The notes below the pieces were generated by a model. The model saw only the letters and a program-made list of their open reading frames with translations. It was not told the DNA's origin and did no database searches. The position numbers were made by a program, and so were the translations under genes. From Nitriliruptoraceae bacterium (GTDB taxonomy: Bacteria; Actinomycetota; Nitriliruptoria; Nitriliruptorales; Nitriliruptoraceae): a DNA stretch of 54,929 nucleotides. The first letter of the stretch is position 1; every line of letters begins with the position of its first letter. Where the stretch lies: positions 1 through 54,929 of the forward strand of contig JAGYKW010000009.1 of NCBI GenBank assembly GCA_018401275.1. Reading direction: 5' to 3'. Positions 1 to 10,004 of this stretch are shown one piece after another.

Positions 1-1
1 A

Positions 2-61
2 CCGTTCCTCGCCGAGGTGCTCCACGCCGACCGGGACGCGCTCGACCGAAGGGACGGATGA
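2..61 (+). CDS. 3' end of an unknown gene (partial)
   Basis: An open frame enters from the left edge and ends at a TGA at 59-61, reading PFLAEVLHADRDALDRRDG. The acidic/arginine-rich composition and codon use look like an actinobacterial protein C-terminus, and it would converge tail-to-tail with the lipoprotein gene on the minus strand, 3 nt away. Only 19 codons are visible, so no family can be named and the reality of the gene rests on frame and context alone. Confidence 0.4.
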   Translation, partial: PFLAEVLHADRDALDRRDG

Positions 62-64
62 GGC

Positions 65-1423
65 TCAGCGGACCGCGGCGTAGAGCGCGTCGATGGCTAT
101 CAGGGCCTCGTCGAGTGACTGCTCGCCCGAGATCCATGCGGTCATCTCGGTCCAGAACGATCCGGGCCCCGGGGCCGACCCGACAGCACGCGGCATCCGC
201 TCCGAACCATCGACCCGGAACGTGGTGGCCTGCGCAAGGATCTCTGACGCCCGGCGCGACGAGTCGTCCGTGGAGGTCGTTGCTGCGAGGACCGGTGCGA
301 ACGGTGACAGGGATCCACGGCGTTCGGCCCACGGTCCTCCGGACTCCGGCAGCGCGAGGAACTGCATGAAGAGCATGGCCGCCGGCGATCCGGTCAGCGT
401 CGCGGCGAACTCCCCGCCCCCGAGGACCGGGCGTTGGCCCGGAACGATCGGTGGCAGCGCGAAGAAGTCGTAGTCGACGCCGAAGCGCGCGTCCGGCTCG
501 GCGGCCAGGAGGAAGTCCTCGATCAGATGGCTCTGCCGATGCATGCCGCACTCAGGGTCAGGGCCGAGGATCCCCGCGGCCGAGGCTCCGAAGCTCTCGG
601 TGGCGATCCGTGCCCGTCCGCCGGCGACGGCGTCGTCGTCGGTCCAGATCGGGACGAGGAACGCTTCCAGTGCGCCCTTGACCTCATCGGACGCGAACGG
701 GAGATCCCCGCGGACCCAGGCGTCGAACGCGTCGACGCCCAGCGCTCGGAGCAGGATGTCCTCGACCCAGTCGGTGGCGACCCAACCGGTCGCACCCGCC
801 GACTCGATGCCGATGCACCACGGCGCCAGACCCTCGGCGATCATCCGATCGCTGAGGGTCATCATCTCCGACCACGTGTCGGGCGTGCTGTAGCCACGAG
901 CCTCGAAGGTCGACGGGCTGTACCAGACGAGCGATTTGATGGTCAGCCGCAGGGGGATCGCGAAGGTCCGATCGTCGAAGCGCACGTCGTCGAGGACGCC
1001 AGCGACGAGGTCCTGCTCAAGGCGAGGGACGTCAAGCGCGTCATCGAGCGCTCGTACGTGGCCCTCGCCGATCAGAGCTGCGAGGAGTTCCACCTGCGGA
1101 TGGATCACGATGTCGACCGGCGCTCCGGTGTCGATGCCCGCTCGCACGAGCTCATCGAGGTCCGTCGCACGCTCAGCGCGGACCGTGATGCCCGGATGCT
1201 TGGTGTTGAAGGCCTCGATGATCGCGTCGAACCCAGCACGGGCTGCGTCACCCGTGTACGGATGGAGGATCGTCAACGGACCGGTCGTTCCCGGCGTCGC
1301 CGACGGGACCTCCGGCCGCGGGTCCGGCGCGACCTCCACCGCCTCCCCGCCGCACGCGGAAAGGAGCACAGCCAACGTTGAAACTCCGAGGAGTCTCCGG
1401 AGACGACCGGGCGAATCGGTCAT
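65..1423 (-). CDS. ABC-type extracellular solute-binding lipoprotein
   Basis: A 452-aa protein beginning MTDSPGRLRRLLGV with a lipoprotein signal peptide: two arginines, a hydrophobic stretch and the lipobox LLSAC, so the mature lipid-anchored Cys is residue 24. The remainder has the layout of family 1 (sugar or polyol) solute-binding proteins, with an early segment on a target moving through 'TILHPYTGDAARAGFDAIIEAFN', which is typical of such receptors. ATG at 1423 was chosen because it gives the signal peptide and has GGAG about 8 nt upstream; longer in-frame starts add Arg-rich non-coding sequence. No permease or ATPase gene lies beside it, so it is an orphan receptor in this window. The ligand cannot be told from the sequence. 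Confidence 0.8.
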   Translation of the reverse strand: MTDSPGRLRRLLGVSTLAVLLSACGGEAVEVAPDPRPEVPSATPGTTGPLTILHPYTGDAARAGFDAIIEAFNTKHPGITVRAERATDLDELVRAGIDTGAPVDIVIHPQVELLAALIGEGHVRALDDALDVPRLEQDLVAGVLDDVRFDDRTFAIPLRLTIKSLVWYSPSTFEARGYSTPDTWSEMMTLSDRMIAEGLAPWCIGIESAGATGWVATDWVEDILLRALGVDAFDAWVRGDLPFASDEVKGALEAFLVPIWTDDDAVAGGRARIATESFGASAAGILGPDPECGMHRQSHLIEDFLLAAEPDARFGVDYDFFALPPIVPGQRPVLGGGEFAATLTGSPAAMLFMQFLALPESGGPWAERRGSLSPFAPVLAATTSTDDSSRRASEILAQATTFRVDGSERMPRAVGSAPGPGSFWTEMTAWISGEQSLDEALIAIDALYAAVR

Positions 1424-1481
1424 CGATGTCTCCGACTGCAGGGAAGATGAGCGGACCACGCACGCGGGATCGGCAGGAGCG

Positions 1482-4400
1482 TCAGCCCAGCGACTCCTCG
1501 AGCAGCTGCGCGAGCTCCTGCAGGTGCACGACCATCTGGCCGGCGGCCGGCGAGGCGGACAGCGCACGGCTGACGCGCGTCAGACGGCGCGCGTCGCCGA
1601 GCTCCTCGAGCAGGTTCCACAGACGACCGTCGACGAACGGCCAGGCGCCCATGTTGCCCGGCTCCTCCTGGACCCAGCGCACGTCCTTCGCCTTCGGGTA
1701 CCGGCGCAGCACGTCCGCGATCCGGGCCTCGGGGAACGGGTAGAGCTGCTCGACACGCACGACGGGGACGTCGAGGTCACGCGCGTCGCGCTCCGTCATG
1801 AGGTCGTAGGCGACCTTGCCCGAGCAGAGCAGCACGCGCTGGGCCTTCGACGCGGCCGCGGCGCGCGCGCCACCCGGCAGGAAGGCCGGGTCGTCGAGCA
1901 CCTCTGCGAACGTGCCCGTCGCGAGATCCTCCACGCGTGACACCGAGTGTGGCGAGCGCAGCAGCGACTTCGGCGTGAACACGATCAGCGGCACGAGCAC
2001 ACCCTCGCGACGCACCTGGCGGCGCAGCACGTGGAAGTACTGCGCGGCCGTGGTCGCGTTGACGACCTGGATGTTGTCCTCGGCGCACAGCGTGAGGAAG
2101 CGCTCGATGCGGGCGGAGGAGTGCTCGGGACCCTGACCCTCGAAGCCGTGCGGGAGCAGCAGGACGAGCCCGGAGCGCTGTCCCCACTTGTCCTCGGCGG
2201 CGACGATGAACTGGTCGATGACGATCTGTGCACCGTTGACGAAGTCGCCGAACTGCGCCTCCCAGGCCACGAGCGTGCCGGGCTGCTCGACCGAGTAGCC
2301 GTACTCGAAGCCGAGCGCCGCGTACTCGCTCAGCGGCGAGTCGTGGACGAAGAACTTGCCCTGGTCCTCGCCGAGGTGGGCGAGCGCGACGTGGTCCTCG
2401 CCGGTGGCGTAGTCGACCTGGACGGCGTGCCGGTGGGAGAACGTGCCGCGCCGGGAGTCCTGACCGGCGAGCCGGACCCAGGTGCCCTCCGCCAGCAGCG
2501 TGCCGAACGCGAGCGTCTCACCCAGCGCCCAGTCGACCTCGCCCTCGCGGTAACGCTCGTGCGCGCGCTGCAGGATGCGATCGAGCTTCGGGTGGCGCTG
2601 GAAGCCGTCGGGGATGGCGAAGTTCACGTCGACGACGCGGTCGAGCAGCGCGGTGTCGACCGCGGTGTCGGCCGGGGGGAGCACGCCGCGCTCGATGGGC
2701 GCGCGTGCCAGCGGCGGCTCGGGCTGCTTCGCCTCCTTCGCCTCCTCGAACGCCGACTCGAGGCGCGCCTGGAAGTCACGCAGCGCGATCTCGGTCTGCT
2801 CGTCGGTCAGGTCACCGCGCTTCGCGAGGCGCTCGGTGTAGAGGCGTCGCACCGACGGACGCTCGTCGATGAGGCGGTACATCTCGGGCTGCGTGAACGA
2901 CGGGTCGTCGGCCTCGTTGTGGCCGTGACGGCGGTAGCAGACGAGGTCGATGACGATGTCGCGGTGGAAGGCCTGGCGGTAGTCGAACGCGAGCCGTGCG
3001 ACGCGCACGACCGCCTCCGGATCGTCCCCGTTGACGTGGACGATCGGCGCCTGGACGGCCTTCGCGACGTCGGTCGCGTAGTGCGACGACCGCGAGGAGG
3101 CGGGCGAGGTGGTGAAGCCGACCTGGTTGTTGATGACGACGTGCACGGTGCCACCGGTGCGGTAGCCCCGCAGCTGCGACAGGTGCAGCGTCTCGAACAC
3201 GACGCCCTGACCGGCGAACGCTGCGTCACCGTGCATGAGCAGCGGCAGGGCGGGGAACTCGCCGCTGTCGCCGCGGTCGTAGCGGTCCTGCATCGCACGC
3301 ACGATGCCTTCGACCACCGGATCGACGGCCTCGAGGTGCGACGGGTTGGGCGGCAGGTGCAGATCGACGGTCGCACCGGAACGCGCGGTGTAGGTGCTGT
3401 GCGCACCGAGGTGGTACTTGACGTCGCCGGAGCCCTGGACCGTGTCGGGCTTGAGCTCACCCTCGAACTCGCCGAAGATCTGACGGTGCGACTTGCCGAG
3501 CACGTTGGACAGCACGTTGAGGCGGCCGCGGTGGGCCATGCCCATCACGACGTCCTCGAGGCCGGCGTCGGCGGCACGCTCGCAGACCGCGTCGAGCAGC
3601 GGGATGAGCGACTCCGCGCCCTCGAGCCCGAAGCGCTTCTGTCCGACGTACTTCGTGTGGAGGAACGACTCGAACGCCTCGGCGGCGTTGAGGCGTTCGA
3701 GGATGCGCCACTGGTCCTCGGACGACGTCTGGTTGCTGACCCCCTCGAGGCGCCCGCGCAGCCAGCGCTTCTCCTCGGGATGGAGCACGTGCCCGAACTC
3801 GACGCCGATCGTGCGGCAGTAGGCGTCGCGCAGCACGGCGAGGATCGTCCCGAGCTGCATGCGCATCGGTGCGCCGCCGGCGATCTCGACGAGGAACTCG
3901 CGGTCGAGGTCCCAGATCGACAGGCCGTAGGTGTTCGGGTCGAGCTCGGGGTGCATGCTCGGCGGCTTCTGACGCAGCGGGTCGAGGTCGGCGATCAGAT
4001 GACCGCGCACGCGGTACGCGTTGACGAGCTGGCTGACCTTGAGCTGCTTCGCGAGCTGCGCGTCGGTCGAGTCCTGCGCGGCGTCGTCGCGGCGCCAGCG
4101 CGCCGGCTCGTAGGGCAGGCCGAGCGCGCGGAAGATGTCGTCGTAGAAGCCGTGCTCGCCGATGAGCAGCTCATGCACGCGCTTGAGGTAGAGGCCGGAC
4201 TCTGCACCCTGGATGACACGGTGGTCGTAGGTCGAGGTGAGCGTCACGACCTTGCTCACACCGAGGTCGGCGACGGTGCGCGGGTCGGCGGCCTGGAACG
4301 CGGCCGGCAGGTCGATCGAACCCACACCCAGGATGACGGACTGCCCGGGCATGAGCCGCGGCACCGAGTGCACCGTGCCGATCGTGCCGGGGTTGGTGAT

Positions 4401-5108
4401 CGTGAGCGTCACCCCGGTGAACATCGCCGTGTCGAGGTCGTTCGCACGGATGCGGCGCACGACGGCCTCGTAGGCGGCGAGGAAGCCGGCGAAGTCGAGC
4501 GACGTGACGTCCTTGATGGCAGGGACGAGCAGCGAACGCCCGCCGTCCGCGGCCGGGACGTCCACCGCCAGGCCGAGACCGATCGGACCACCGTCGATGA
4601 CGGCAGGTCTGCCGTCGACCTCGGTGTAGCGACGGACCATCGCCGGGACCTCGTCGAGCGCACGCACCATCGCGTAGGCGATGAGGTGGGTGAACGAGAC
4701 CTTGCCGCCGTCGATGCGCTTGAGGTAGTTGTTGGCGATCCGGCGGTTCACCTCGAGCAGCTTCGCGGGCACCTCGCGCACCGACGTCGCGGTCGGCACG
4801 GCGAGCGAGCGGTCCATGTTCTCGACGATGCGTGCGCCGGTGCCACGAAGGCGACGCGGCTCAGGTCCATCGGGGTCGATGGGCGCGACGGCCGGCTCGA
4901 GACCACGGCCGGACGGGGAGCTCGCAGCACCGTTCGTGTGCTCGCCGTTCGCCGCGCCGCCAGCGCCGTTGCCTCCGGCACGGAAGTGCGCCTGCCAGTC
5001 TGCCGGAACGGAGCTGGGATCCTCGCGGAAACGCTCCTCCATCTCCGCGATCAACCATGCGTTGACGACGGGGCGCGCAGGACCGGAGGCGGCATCGGTC
5101 GGAGGCAT
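1482..5108 (-). CDS. kgd: Multifunctional 2-oxoglutarate metabolism enzyme (E2-like/E1 fusion)
   Basis: A 1208-aa actinobacterial Kgd. In the family it performs thiamine-diphosphate-dependent 2-oxoglutarate decarboxylation and the E1 plus succinyltransferase steps of the TCA-cycle 2-oxoglutarate dehydrogenase. Visible parts: an E1-type N-terminal helix (residues 16-42, NAWLIAEMEERF), an Ala/Gly linker (45-82), an acyltransferase (E2) domain (about 85-330) with the catalytic motif DHRVIQ (His296), then the E1 domain with HRGRLNVL (526-533), the ThDP region starting GDAAFAGQG (627-635) and the downstream NNQVGFTT. No lipoyl domain is present, as expected for this class. ATG 5108 is preceded by GAGG; upstream sequence in the same frame is low-complexity. 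The gene is transcribed divergently from the DUF4349 lipoprotein gene. Length matches mycobacterial and corynebacterial homologues (about 1220-1230 aa). Confidence 0.95.
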   Translation of the reverse strand: MPPTDAASGPARPVVNAWLIAEMEERFREDPSSVPADWQAHFRAGGNGAGGAANGEHTNGAASSPSGRGLEPAVAPIDPDGPEPRRLRGTGARIVENMDRSLAVPTATSVREVPAKLLEVNRRIANNYLKRIDGGKVSFTHLIAYAMVRALDEVPAMVRRYTEVDGRPAVIDGGPIGLGLAVDVPAADGGRSLLVPAIKDVTSLDFAGFLAAYEAVVRRIRANDLDTAMFTGVTLTITNPGTIGTVHSVPRLMPGQSVILGVGSIDLPAAFQAADPRTVADLGVSKVVTLTSTYDHRVIQGAESGLYLKRVHELLIGEHGFYDDIFRALGLPYEPARWRRDDAAQDSTDAQLAKQLKVSQLVNAYRVRGHLIADLDPLRQKPPSMHPELDPNTYGLSIWDLDREFLVEIAGGAPMRMQLGTILAVLRDAYCRTIGVEFGHVLHPEEKRWLRGRLEGVSNQTSSEDQWRILERLNAAEAFESFLHTKYVGQKRFGLEGAESLIPLLDAVCERAADAGLEDVVMGMAHRGRLNVLSNVLGKSHRQIFGEFEGELKPDTVQGSGDVKYHLGAHSTYTARSGATVDLHLPPNPSHLEAVDPVVEGIVRAMQDRYDRGDSGEFPALPLLMHGDAAFAGQGVVFETLHLSQLRGYRTGGTVHVVINNQVGFTTSPASSRSSHYATDVAKAVQAPIVHVNGDDPEAVVRVARLAFDYRQAFHRDIVIDLVCYRRHGHNEADDPSFTQPEMYRLIDERPSVRRLYTERLAKRGDLTDEQTEIALRDFQARLESAFEEAKEAKQPEPPLARAPIERGVLPPADTAVDTALLDRVVDVNFAIPDGFQRHPKLDRILQRAHERYREGEVDWALGETLAFGTLLAEGTWVRLAGQDSRRGTFSHRHAVQVDYATGEDHVALAHLGEDQGKFFVHDSPLSEYAALGFEYGYSVEQPGTLVAWEAQFGDFVNGAQIVIDQFIVAAEDKWGQRSGLVLLLPHGFEGQGPEHSSARIERFLTLCAEDNIQVVNATTAAQYFHVLRRQVRREGVLVPLIVFTPKSLLRSPHSVSRVEDLATGTFAEVLDDPAFLPGGARAAAASKAQRVLLCSGKVAYDLMTERDARDLDVPVVRVEQLYPFPEARIADVLRRYPKAKDVRWVQEEPGNMGAWPFVDGRLWNLLEELGDARRLTRVSRALSASPAAGQMVVHLQELAQLLEESLG

Positions 5109-5334
5109 GCGGCTGCTCGTCCTCGTCGGCGGTGCAGGACCGCCGGGCTGGGTGCGGAGCGGTGCAGGCGGATGCTGCCTGCACGCAGGACGCAGGGTAG
5201 TCCCTCGGGCCCGGATCATCCGTCCCTGTCCGGGCGGTTCGGCCCGGTCCGGCGCCTGGTCCGGTCCTGCCGATGTGGCCCGGGCCATCCGGCCCTGCCG
5301 AGCGGCCGACGCCTGGGCGTAGCCTGCGAACATC
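5109..5334. promoter_or_regulatory. Divergent promoter region between kgd and the DUF4349 gene
   Basis: A 226-bp divergent intergenic region. On the plus strand a TAGCCT (-10-like) lies about 10 nt before the ATG at 5335 with little room for a ribosome site, suggesting a leaderless or near-leaderless mRNA. On the minus strand TACCCT occurs near 5196-5201. An inverted repeat GCAGGC-N7-GCCTGC lies at about 5164-5183. The rest is C/G-rich repetitive sequence of CCGG-type words. Promoter assignments are by eye. Confidence 0.4.
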
Positions 5335-6312
5335 ATGGACACCTTCCGGACCACCACGCCCCGCACTCTTCATCGCCGCTCGTCGGTCCGTCGCCGCTCG
5401 CCGGTCGTACCGGCCGCCGTGCTGACGCTCGCACTCCTCACCGCCGCCTGCGGTGGCGGGGATGACGCAGCCTTCGACGTCGCCGGCCCGATGCCGATGC
5501 CAGCACCGGGCATGCCGGACATCGCGTTCGATGGCAGCGCGAGCTTCGACCGCGGCGTCGAGACCGTCCCCAGCGTCAGCAGCAGCGTCGAGGGCCGGGC
5601 GGACGACGGACGCGCCATCGTGCGCAACGCATCGATCGAGCTCGTCGTCGATGACGGCGCTGCCGCGGTCGATGCGGTCGCCGCGCAGGCGCTCGTGTTC
5701 GGCGGCCACGTCACGACCACCGCACTGTCGCGCGACGAGGACGGGACCGTGTCCGGCACGCTCGTGCTGCGCGTGCCTGCCGAGCGTCTGGACGAGCTGG
5801 TCGACGCGCTCGACGACCTCGCGCGTTCCGTCCCGTTCCGCACCATCGACGAGATGGACGTGACGCTGGAGCTCAGCGACCTCGATGCGCGGCTGGCGAA
5901 CCTGCGGGCGTTCGAGGACGAGCTGCGGACGCTGCTCACCGAGGTCCGTGAGCGTGACGGCACCGTCGAGGGCCTCGTCGCGGTCGCCGCGCAGCTGAAC
6001 GCGGTCCGCACAGAGATCGACATGTTCGAGGGGCGTCGCATCCAGCTCGCCGACCAGGTGGCGATGTCGACCGTGTTCGTCTCCGTCAGCCAGGCGCGCT
6101 CGACGACACCGGTGGTCGGCACGTGGGACCTGCCGACGGTCGTGCGTGATGCGCTCGCTGCGACGGTGCGGCTCGGACAGCTCGTCGTCGAGGGCGTGGT
6201 CTGGCTGCTGCTGACCGTCGTCCCCGCGCTCGTCGCGCTGGTCGTGATCGTCGGCATCGTGCGCGCCGTCCGTCGCCGACGCGCTCCGGCCGACATGGAC
6301 CTGCCCGGCTAG
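5335..6312 (+). CDS. DUF4349 domain-containing membrane lipoprotein
   Basis: A 325-aa protein with an Arg-rich N-terminus, hydrophobic stretch and lipobox LTAAC (Cys39), a Met/Pro/Ser linker, then the DUF4349 pattern: an opening strand 'RNASIELVVDD', the motif 'GGHVTTTALSRDEDG', 'LVLRVPAERLDELVDAL' and a helical/coiled segment (about 180-240). A transmembrane helix (about 278-308, ending VGIVRAVRRRR) puts a short basic tail in the cytosol. The family is widespread in Actinobacteria and Firmicutes and has no settled function; it is an envelope protein. It is divergent from kgd. Confidence 0.85.
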   Translation: MDTFRTTTPRTLHRRSSVRRRSPVVPAAVLTLALLTAACGGGDDAAFDVAGPMPMPAPGMPDIAFDGSASFDRGVETVPSVSSSVEGRADDGRAIVRNASIELVVDDGAAAVDAVAAQALVFGGHVTTTALSRDEDGTVSGTLVLRVPAERLDELVDALDDLARSVPFRTIDEMDVTLELSDLDARLANLRAFEDELRTLLTEVRERDGTVEGLVAVAAQLNAVRTEIDMFEGRRIQLADQVAMSTVFVSVSQARSTTPVVGTWDLPTVVRDALAATVRLGQLVVEGVVWLLLTVVPALVALVVIVGIVRAVRRRRAPADMDLPG

Positions 6313-6327
6313 CGTCTCGCCCCGAAC

Positions 6328-6406
6328 GCGACACGGGCTGGACGCGACACGGGCTGGACCCGGAACGGACGCACGCGCACCGTGCTGCGTCGCACCGTGC
6401 TGCGTG
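6328..6406. repeat. Two short tandem duplications before the HhH-GPD gene
   Basis: The 16-mer GCGACACGGGCTGGAC is present twice in tandem (6328-6343, 6344-6359). Just downstream the 15-mer GCACCGTGCTGCGTC is duplicated (6377-6391, 6392-6406, last base changed). They fill the 126-bp gap after the DUF4349 gene and resemble replication-slippage duplications. Confidence 0.8.
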
Positions 6407-6438
6407 CGGTGCGACCTGTGGGACACGAGGGGGCGAGG

Positions 6439-7019
6439 ATGGCGACGGCGCAGCTCCGGCTCACCGGTGATGCAGCGGGCGACGCGCTGCTGTCGAGCAA
6501 CCCCTTCGCGCTGCTCGTCGGCATGATGCTCGATCAGCAGATCCGCATGGAGATCGCGTTCCTCGGACCGCACCGGTTGGCCGAGCGGCTGGGCGTCACG
6601 CTGACCCCCACACGATCGCGAGCACCGCACCGGACGAGCTCGAGGCGGCGTTCAGGGTCAAGCCCGCGATCCACCGCTTCCCCGGTGCGATGGCCGGCCG
6701 GGTCCGCAAGCTCGCCGAAGCGATCGTCGACGGCTACGACGGCGATGCGGAGGCGGTCTGGCGTGACGTCACCGACGCGACCGTCGTGCATGCGCGCCTC
6801 GCCGCGCTGCCCGGCTTCGGTGACGAGAAGGCCAGCATCTTCATGGCGCTGCTCGCCAAGCAGCTCGACGTGCGTCCACGCGGCTGGAAGGCAGCGACCG
6901 GCGAGTACGGCCTGAAGGGCTACCGCTCGATCGCGGACGTGACCGACCCCGACAGTCTGCTGCTCGTGCGGGAGTCGAAGCAGGCCGTGAAGGCCGCCGA
7001 GCGCGCCGCCGCGGACTGA
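6439..7019 (+). pseudogene. HhH-GPD-type base excision DNA repair protein, one frameshift
   Basis: An actinobacterial HhH-GPD-family DNA glycosylase-like protein. The 5' part (from ATG 6439, preceded by GAGGGGG) encodes MATAQLRLTGDAAGDALL and 'NPFALLVGMMLDQQIRME', the family hallmark. At about 6601-6606 the frame changes: coding resumes one frame over with TIASTAPDELEAAFRVKPAI, 'HRFPGAMAGRVRKL', the hairpin 'LPGFGDEKASIFMALL' and 'GYRSIADVTD', ending at 7019. Adding one G after the CTG at 6601-6603 would give L-D-P-H-T and restore a continuous protein of about 193 aa, the normal family length. Either a one-base sequencing deletion or a very young pseudogene. Confidence 0.8.
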
Positions 7020-7052
7020 GGCCGGACCCGAGCGCGGCGCGCGATCGTCGCG

Positions 7053-7211
7053 TCAGGCGGGGATGACCGTCGCCGAGAACAGCAGGATCCCGGCGAGCCC
7101 CATCGCGAGCATGCCCGCAGGCGCCCACGTCCAGCCACGGCTCCACGGCCACAGCGGCGCGACGAACACGGTGAGCGCCGCGACGATCGTGACCTGCAGG
7201 ACGGGGATCAT
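7053..7211 (-). CDS. 52-aa small membrane protein coupled to the copper ATPase
   Basis: A small frame, [20 protein letters not shown]..., with two hydrophobic segments (about residues 3-20 and 28-48) around a WPWSRGWTW turn, ending [10 protein letters not shown]. Its ATG (7209-7211) overlaps the TGA of the P-type ATPase (ATGA), so it would be translationally coupled. I do not recognise a family. Position suggests an accessory of copper efflux or of the downstream membrane machinery. Coding status rests on hydrophobic pattern and the overlap. Confidence 0.6.
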   Translation of the reverse strand: MIPVLQVTIVAALTVFVAPLWPWSRGWTWAPAGMLAMGLAGILLFSATVIPA

Positions 7212-9988
7212 CGGTCGCGCTCCTCGGGGGAGGTGATGGGCGCGGACGGTACGGGAACGAGCTCCGCGACCGTGTCGCGCGCGTCATCGTGCATGAGCAG
7301 CCGGCGGACCGCATCGCCATCGTCGGGGACCGTCCACGTGAGCCGCACGGTCGTGCCGGCGGGGACGACCGTGCCGACCGTGTCGCGACCGTGGTCCATC
7401 GCGACTCCCCCGGCAGCGTCGGCGCGCATCATCGCGAGATCGACGACGTCGACGAGATGGAAGCTCGTGCGCACGTCCGCATCGAGGACGAACGTGACCT
7501 TCTCGCCGGGGACGAGCTCGACGCTCGCAGGGACGATCCCGTCGGCGGTGAGCGCCACATCGATGGCGCGGCCCGGGAGCAGGCTCTGCTGGAACGTCGC
7601 GCCGACGAGCACGACGGCGACGATGCCGGCAGCCATCGCGAGCCGTATGGCGGTCCGCTCCACCTTCTGACGCGGCGTCGCGGCGATCGCGCGTGCGCCG
7701 CGGAAGTCGCGCAGCCGCAGCGAGTTGGTGACGACGAACACGCTGGAGAAGCCCATCGCAGCGGCGGCGACCATCGGGTTGAGCAGGCCGACAGCGGCGA
7801 GCGGGATCGCGAGCGTGTTGTAGCCGAACGCCCACACCAGGTTGGAGCGGATGGTCGACAGCGTGCGGCGCGACAGGGCGATGGCGTCGGCGGCCGCGCG
7901 CGGGTCGCCGCTCATCAGCGTGACGTCGCCGGCCTCGATGGCGACGTCGGTGCCCGTGCCCATCGCGATGCCGAGGTCGGCGCGGGCGAGCGCCGGGGCG
8001 TCGTTGATGCCGTCGCCGACCATCGCGACCGTGCGCCCCTCCGCCTGCAGCTGCTGGATGACGGCGTCCTTCCCGTCGGGCAGCACCCCGGCGACGACGC
8101 GCTCGATGCCGAGCTCGGTGGCGACGGCCTGCGCGGTGCGCTCCTGGTCGCCGGTCAGCAGGACGGTGCGCAGCCCGAGCGCATGGAACGCGGCGACCGC
8201 CTCGCGCGAGGTCGGCTTGATCGCGTCGGACAGCGCGACGACGAGCATGACCGCCGCACCGGCGGGCCCGACGGCGGCGGCGATGACGGTGCGACCCTGC
8301 GCCTCGTGCGTGTCGCGCTCACCCTCGAGCGCCGCGTCGAGCGTGTGACCGTGCTCGGCGAGCAGCGACGGTCGGCCGACGAGGACCTCGAGCAGCACCC
8401 CGTCGACCTCGACGGTGGCGCGGATGCCGAGGCCAGGGAGCGCCTCGAAGTCGGCGAGCGTCGCGGGCGGCAGTCCGTCGTGCCGCTGTGCGAGGTCGCG
8501 GGCGATCGCGCGTGCGATGGGATGCTCGCTCGCAGCCTCGGCGGCGATGACCGCAGCGATCGCGGCGCTGCGGCGCGCGGCCGCCGGAGGCGCGCCTCCG
8601 GCCGCAGCCCCGGCTGCATCGCCGACCGCATCGCCGATCCGGTCGGCGACGACGACCATGCGGCCCTCGGTCAGCGTGCCGGTCTTGTCGAGCACGATCG
8701 TGTCGACCCGGCGCGTCGTCTCGAGCACGTGCACGCCCTTGATGACGACGCCGAGCGACGCGCCACGACCGACGCCGACCATCACGGCCGTCGGTGTCGC
8801 GAGCCCGAGCGCGCACGGGCAGGCGATGACGAGCACCGCGACCGCCCGGGTGAGCGGGTCGGACAGGGACGCGTCCTGGAGGAGGCCGACGAGCAGCGTG
8901 CCGGCAGCGATGAGCAGCACGACCGGGACGAACACGGACGTGACGCGGTCGACGAGCGCCTCGACGGGCGCGCGTCCGCCCTGCGCCTGTGCGACGAGGT
9001 CGACGATCTGCGCGAGCACGGTCGCGCTGCCGACCGCGGTCGCCTCGACGACGAGCCGGCCGGAGCCGTTCAGCGTCCCGCTGACGACGGTGTCACCGGG
9101 TGCGACGTCGACGGGCAGCGGCTCGCCGGTGAGCATCGACGTGTCGATGGCGGAGCGGCCCTCGATGACGCGCGCGTCGACCGCGATGCGCTCCCCCGGA
9201 CGCACCAGGATCCGGTCACCGGCGACGAGCTCCGCGACCGGCACCTCGCGTCCGTCGACGAGCGTCGCGATGCGCGGCCCGAGCTCGAGCAGCTTCGCGA
9301 TCGCCTGCGACGACCGGCCCTTCGCGCGGTGCTCGAACCAGCGGCCCAGCAGGATGAGCGTGACGATCGCGGCGGCGGTCTCGAGGTAGACGTCGGGCAG
9401 GCCGGTGACGCTCAGCCGCATCCCGCCGTGCAGCTCCGCCGCGTCCAGCACGACGAGCGCCCACACGGACCACAGGTACGCGGTGAGCGTCCCGATGGAG
9501 ACCAGCGTGTCCATCGTGACCTGACGGTGCACGAGGTTGATCGCCGCGTTGCGGTGGAACTCCCAGCCCGCCCCGAGCACGACCGGGGTCGTGAGCAGCA
9601 ATGCGACCCACTGCCAGCCGTCGAACATGAACGCCGGCACCATCGAGATGAGCAGCACCGGCACGGTCAGGACGACCGCGACGGCGAGCTGACGCTGCAG
9701 ACGCACGCGACGTCGCTCGTGCATCGCCTTGTCGTCGGGCACCTCCGGGACGGCGTACCCGACCCGTTCGACGGCAGCCTTGAGCGCCGCCGGGTCGACG
9801 AGCGCCGGGTCGTAGGTGACGGCGGCACGATGGGTCGCGAAGTTGACGTTCGCTGCCTCGACACCGTCGAGCTTGGTGAGCGCACGTCCGACGCGGGCCG
9901 AGCAGGAGGCGCAGGTCATGCCCTCGACGGGCAGGATGAGCCTCACCGACGCCGGCGGGATCGTCCTCGTCGGGCTGATCGCACTCAC
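7208..9988 (-). CDS. copA: Copper-translocating P1B-type ATPase with C-terminal cupredoxin-like domain
   Basis: A 926-aa heavy-metal P-type ATPase that would export Cu(I) from the cytosol using ATP. Order: N-terminal HMA domain with GMTCASC (23-29), membrane helices, actuator loop with TGEP (287-290), the CPC metal-path motif (390-392), the phosphorylated Asp in DKTGTLT (Asp434), and [10 protein letters not shown] in the nucleotide domain. After the last helix (about residues 785-810) an unusual extra region (about 815-926) begins '[21 protein letters not shown]' style and has strands with His/Met residues ([18 protein letters not shown]), resembling a cupredoxin-like fold. GTG start at 9988. 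It follows a rhodanese gene (16-nt gap) and overlaps the small membrane gene by ATGA. Confidence 0.9.
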   Translation of the reverse strand: MSAISPTRTIPPASVRLILPVEGMTCASCSARVGRALTKLDGVEAANVNFATHRAAVTYDPALVDPAALKAAVERVGYAVPEVPDDKAMHERRRVRLQRQLAVAVVLTVPVLLISMVPAFMFDGWQWVALLLTTPVVLGAGWEFHRNAAINLVHRQVTMDTLVSIGTLTAYLWSVWALVVLDAAELHGGMRLSVTGLPDVYLETAAAIVTLILLGRWFEHRAKGRSSQAIAKLLELGPRIATLVDGREVPVAELVAGDRILVRPGERIAVDARVIEGRSAIDTSMLTGEPLPVDVAPGDTVVSGTLNGSGRLVVEATAVGSATVLAQIVDLVAQAQGGRAPVEALVDRVTSVFVPVVLLIAAGTLLVGLLQDASLSDPLTRAVAVLVIACPCALGLATPTAVMVGVGRGASLGVVIKGVHVLETTRRVDTIVLDKTGTLTEGRMVVVADRIGDAVGDAAGAAAGGAPPAAARRSAAIAAVIAAEAASEHPIARAIARDLAQRHDGLPPATLADFEALPGLGIRATVEVDGVLLEVLVGRPSLLAEHGHTLDAALEGERDTHEAQGRTVIAAAVGPAGAAVMLVVALSDAIKPTSREAVAAFHALGLRTVLLTGDQERTAQAVATELGIERVVAGVLPDGKDAVIQQLQAEGRTVAMVGDGINDAPALARADLGIAMGTGTDVAIEAGDVTLMSGDPRAAADAIALSRRTLSTIRSNLVWAFGYNTLAIPLAAVGLLNPMVAAAAMGFSSVFVVTNSLRLRDFRGARAIAATPRQKVERTAIRLAMAAGIVAVVLVGATFQQSLLPGRAIDVALTADGIVPASVELVPGEKVTFVLDADVRTSFHLVDVVDLAMMRADAAGGVAMDHGRDTVGTVVPAGTTVRLTWTVPDDGDAVRRLLMHDDARDTVAELVPVPSAPITSPEERDR

Positions 9989-10004
9989 GTCGCTCGCACT
10001 CAGC

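Noticed and set aside
1947-5465. 1172-codon open frame opposite kgd
   Set aside because: Antisense to a clearly coding gene. Its Val/Arg/Asp-rich content is the usual high-GC shadow frame.
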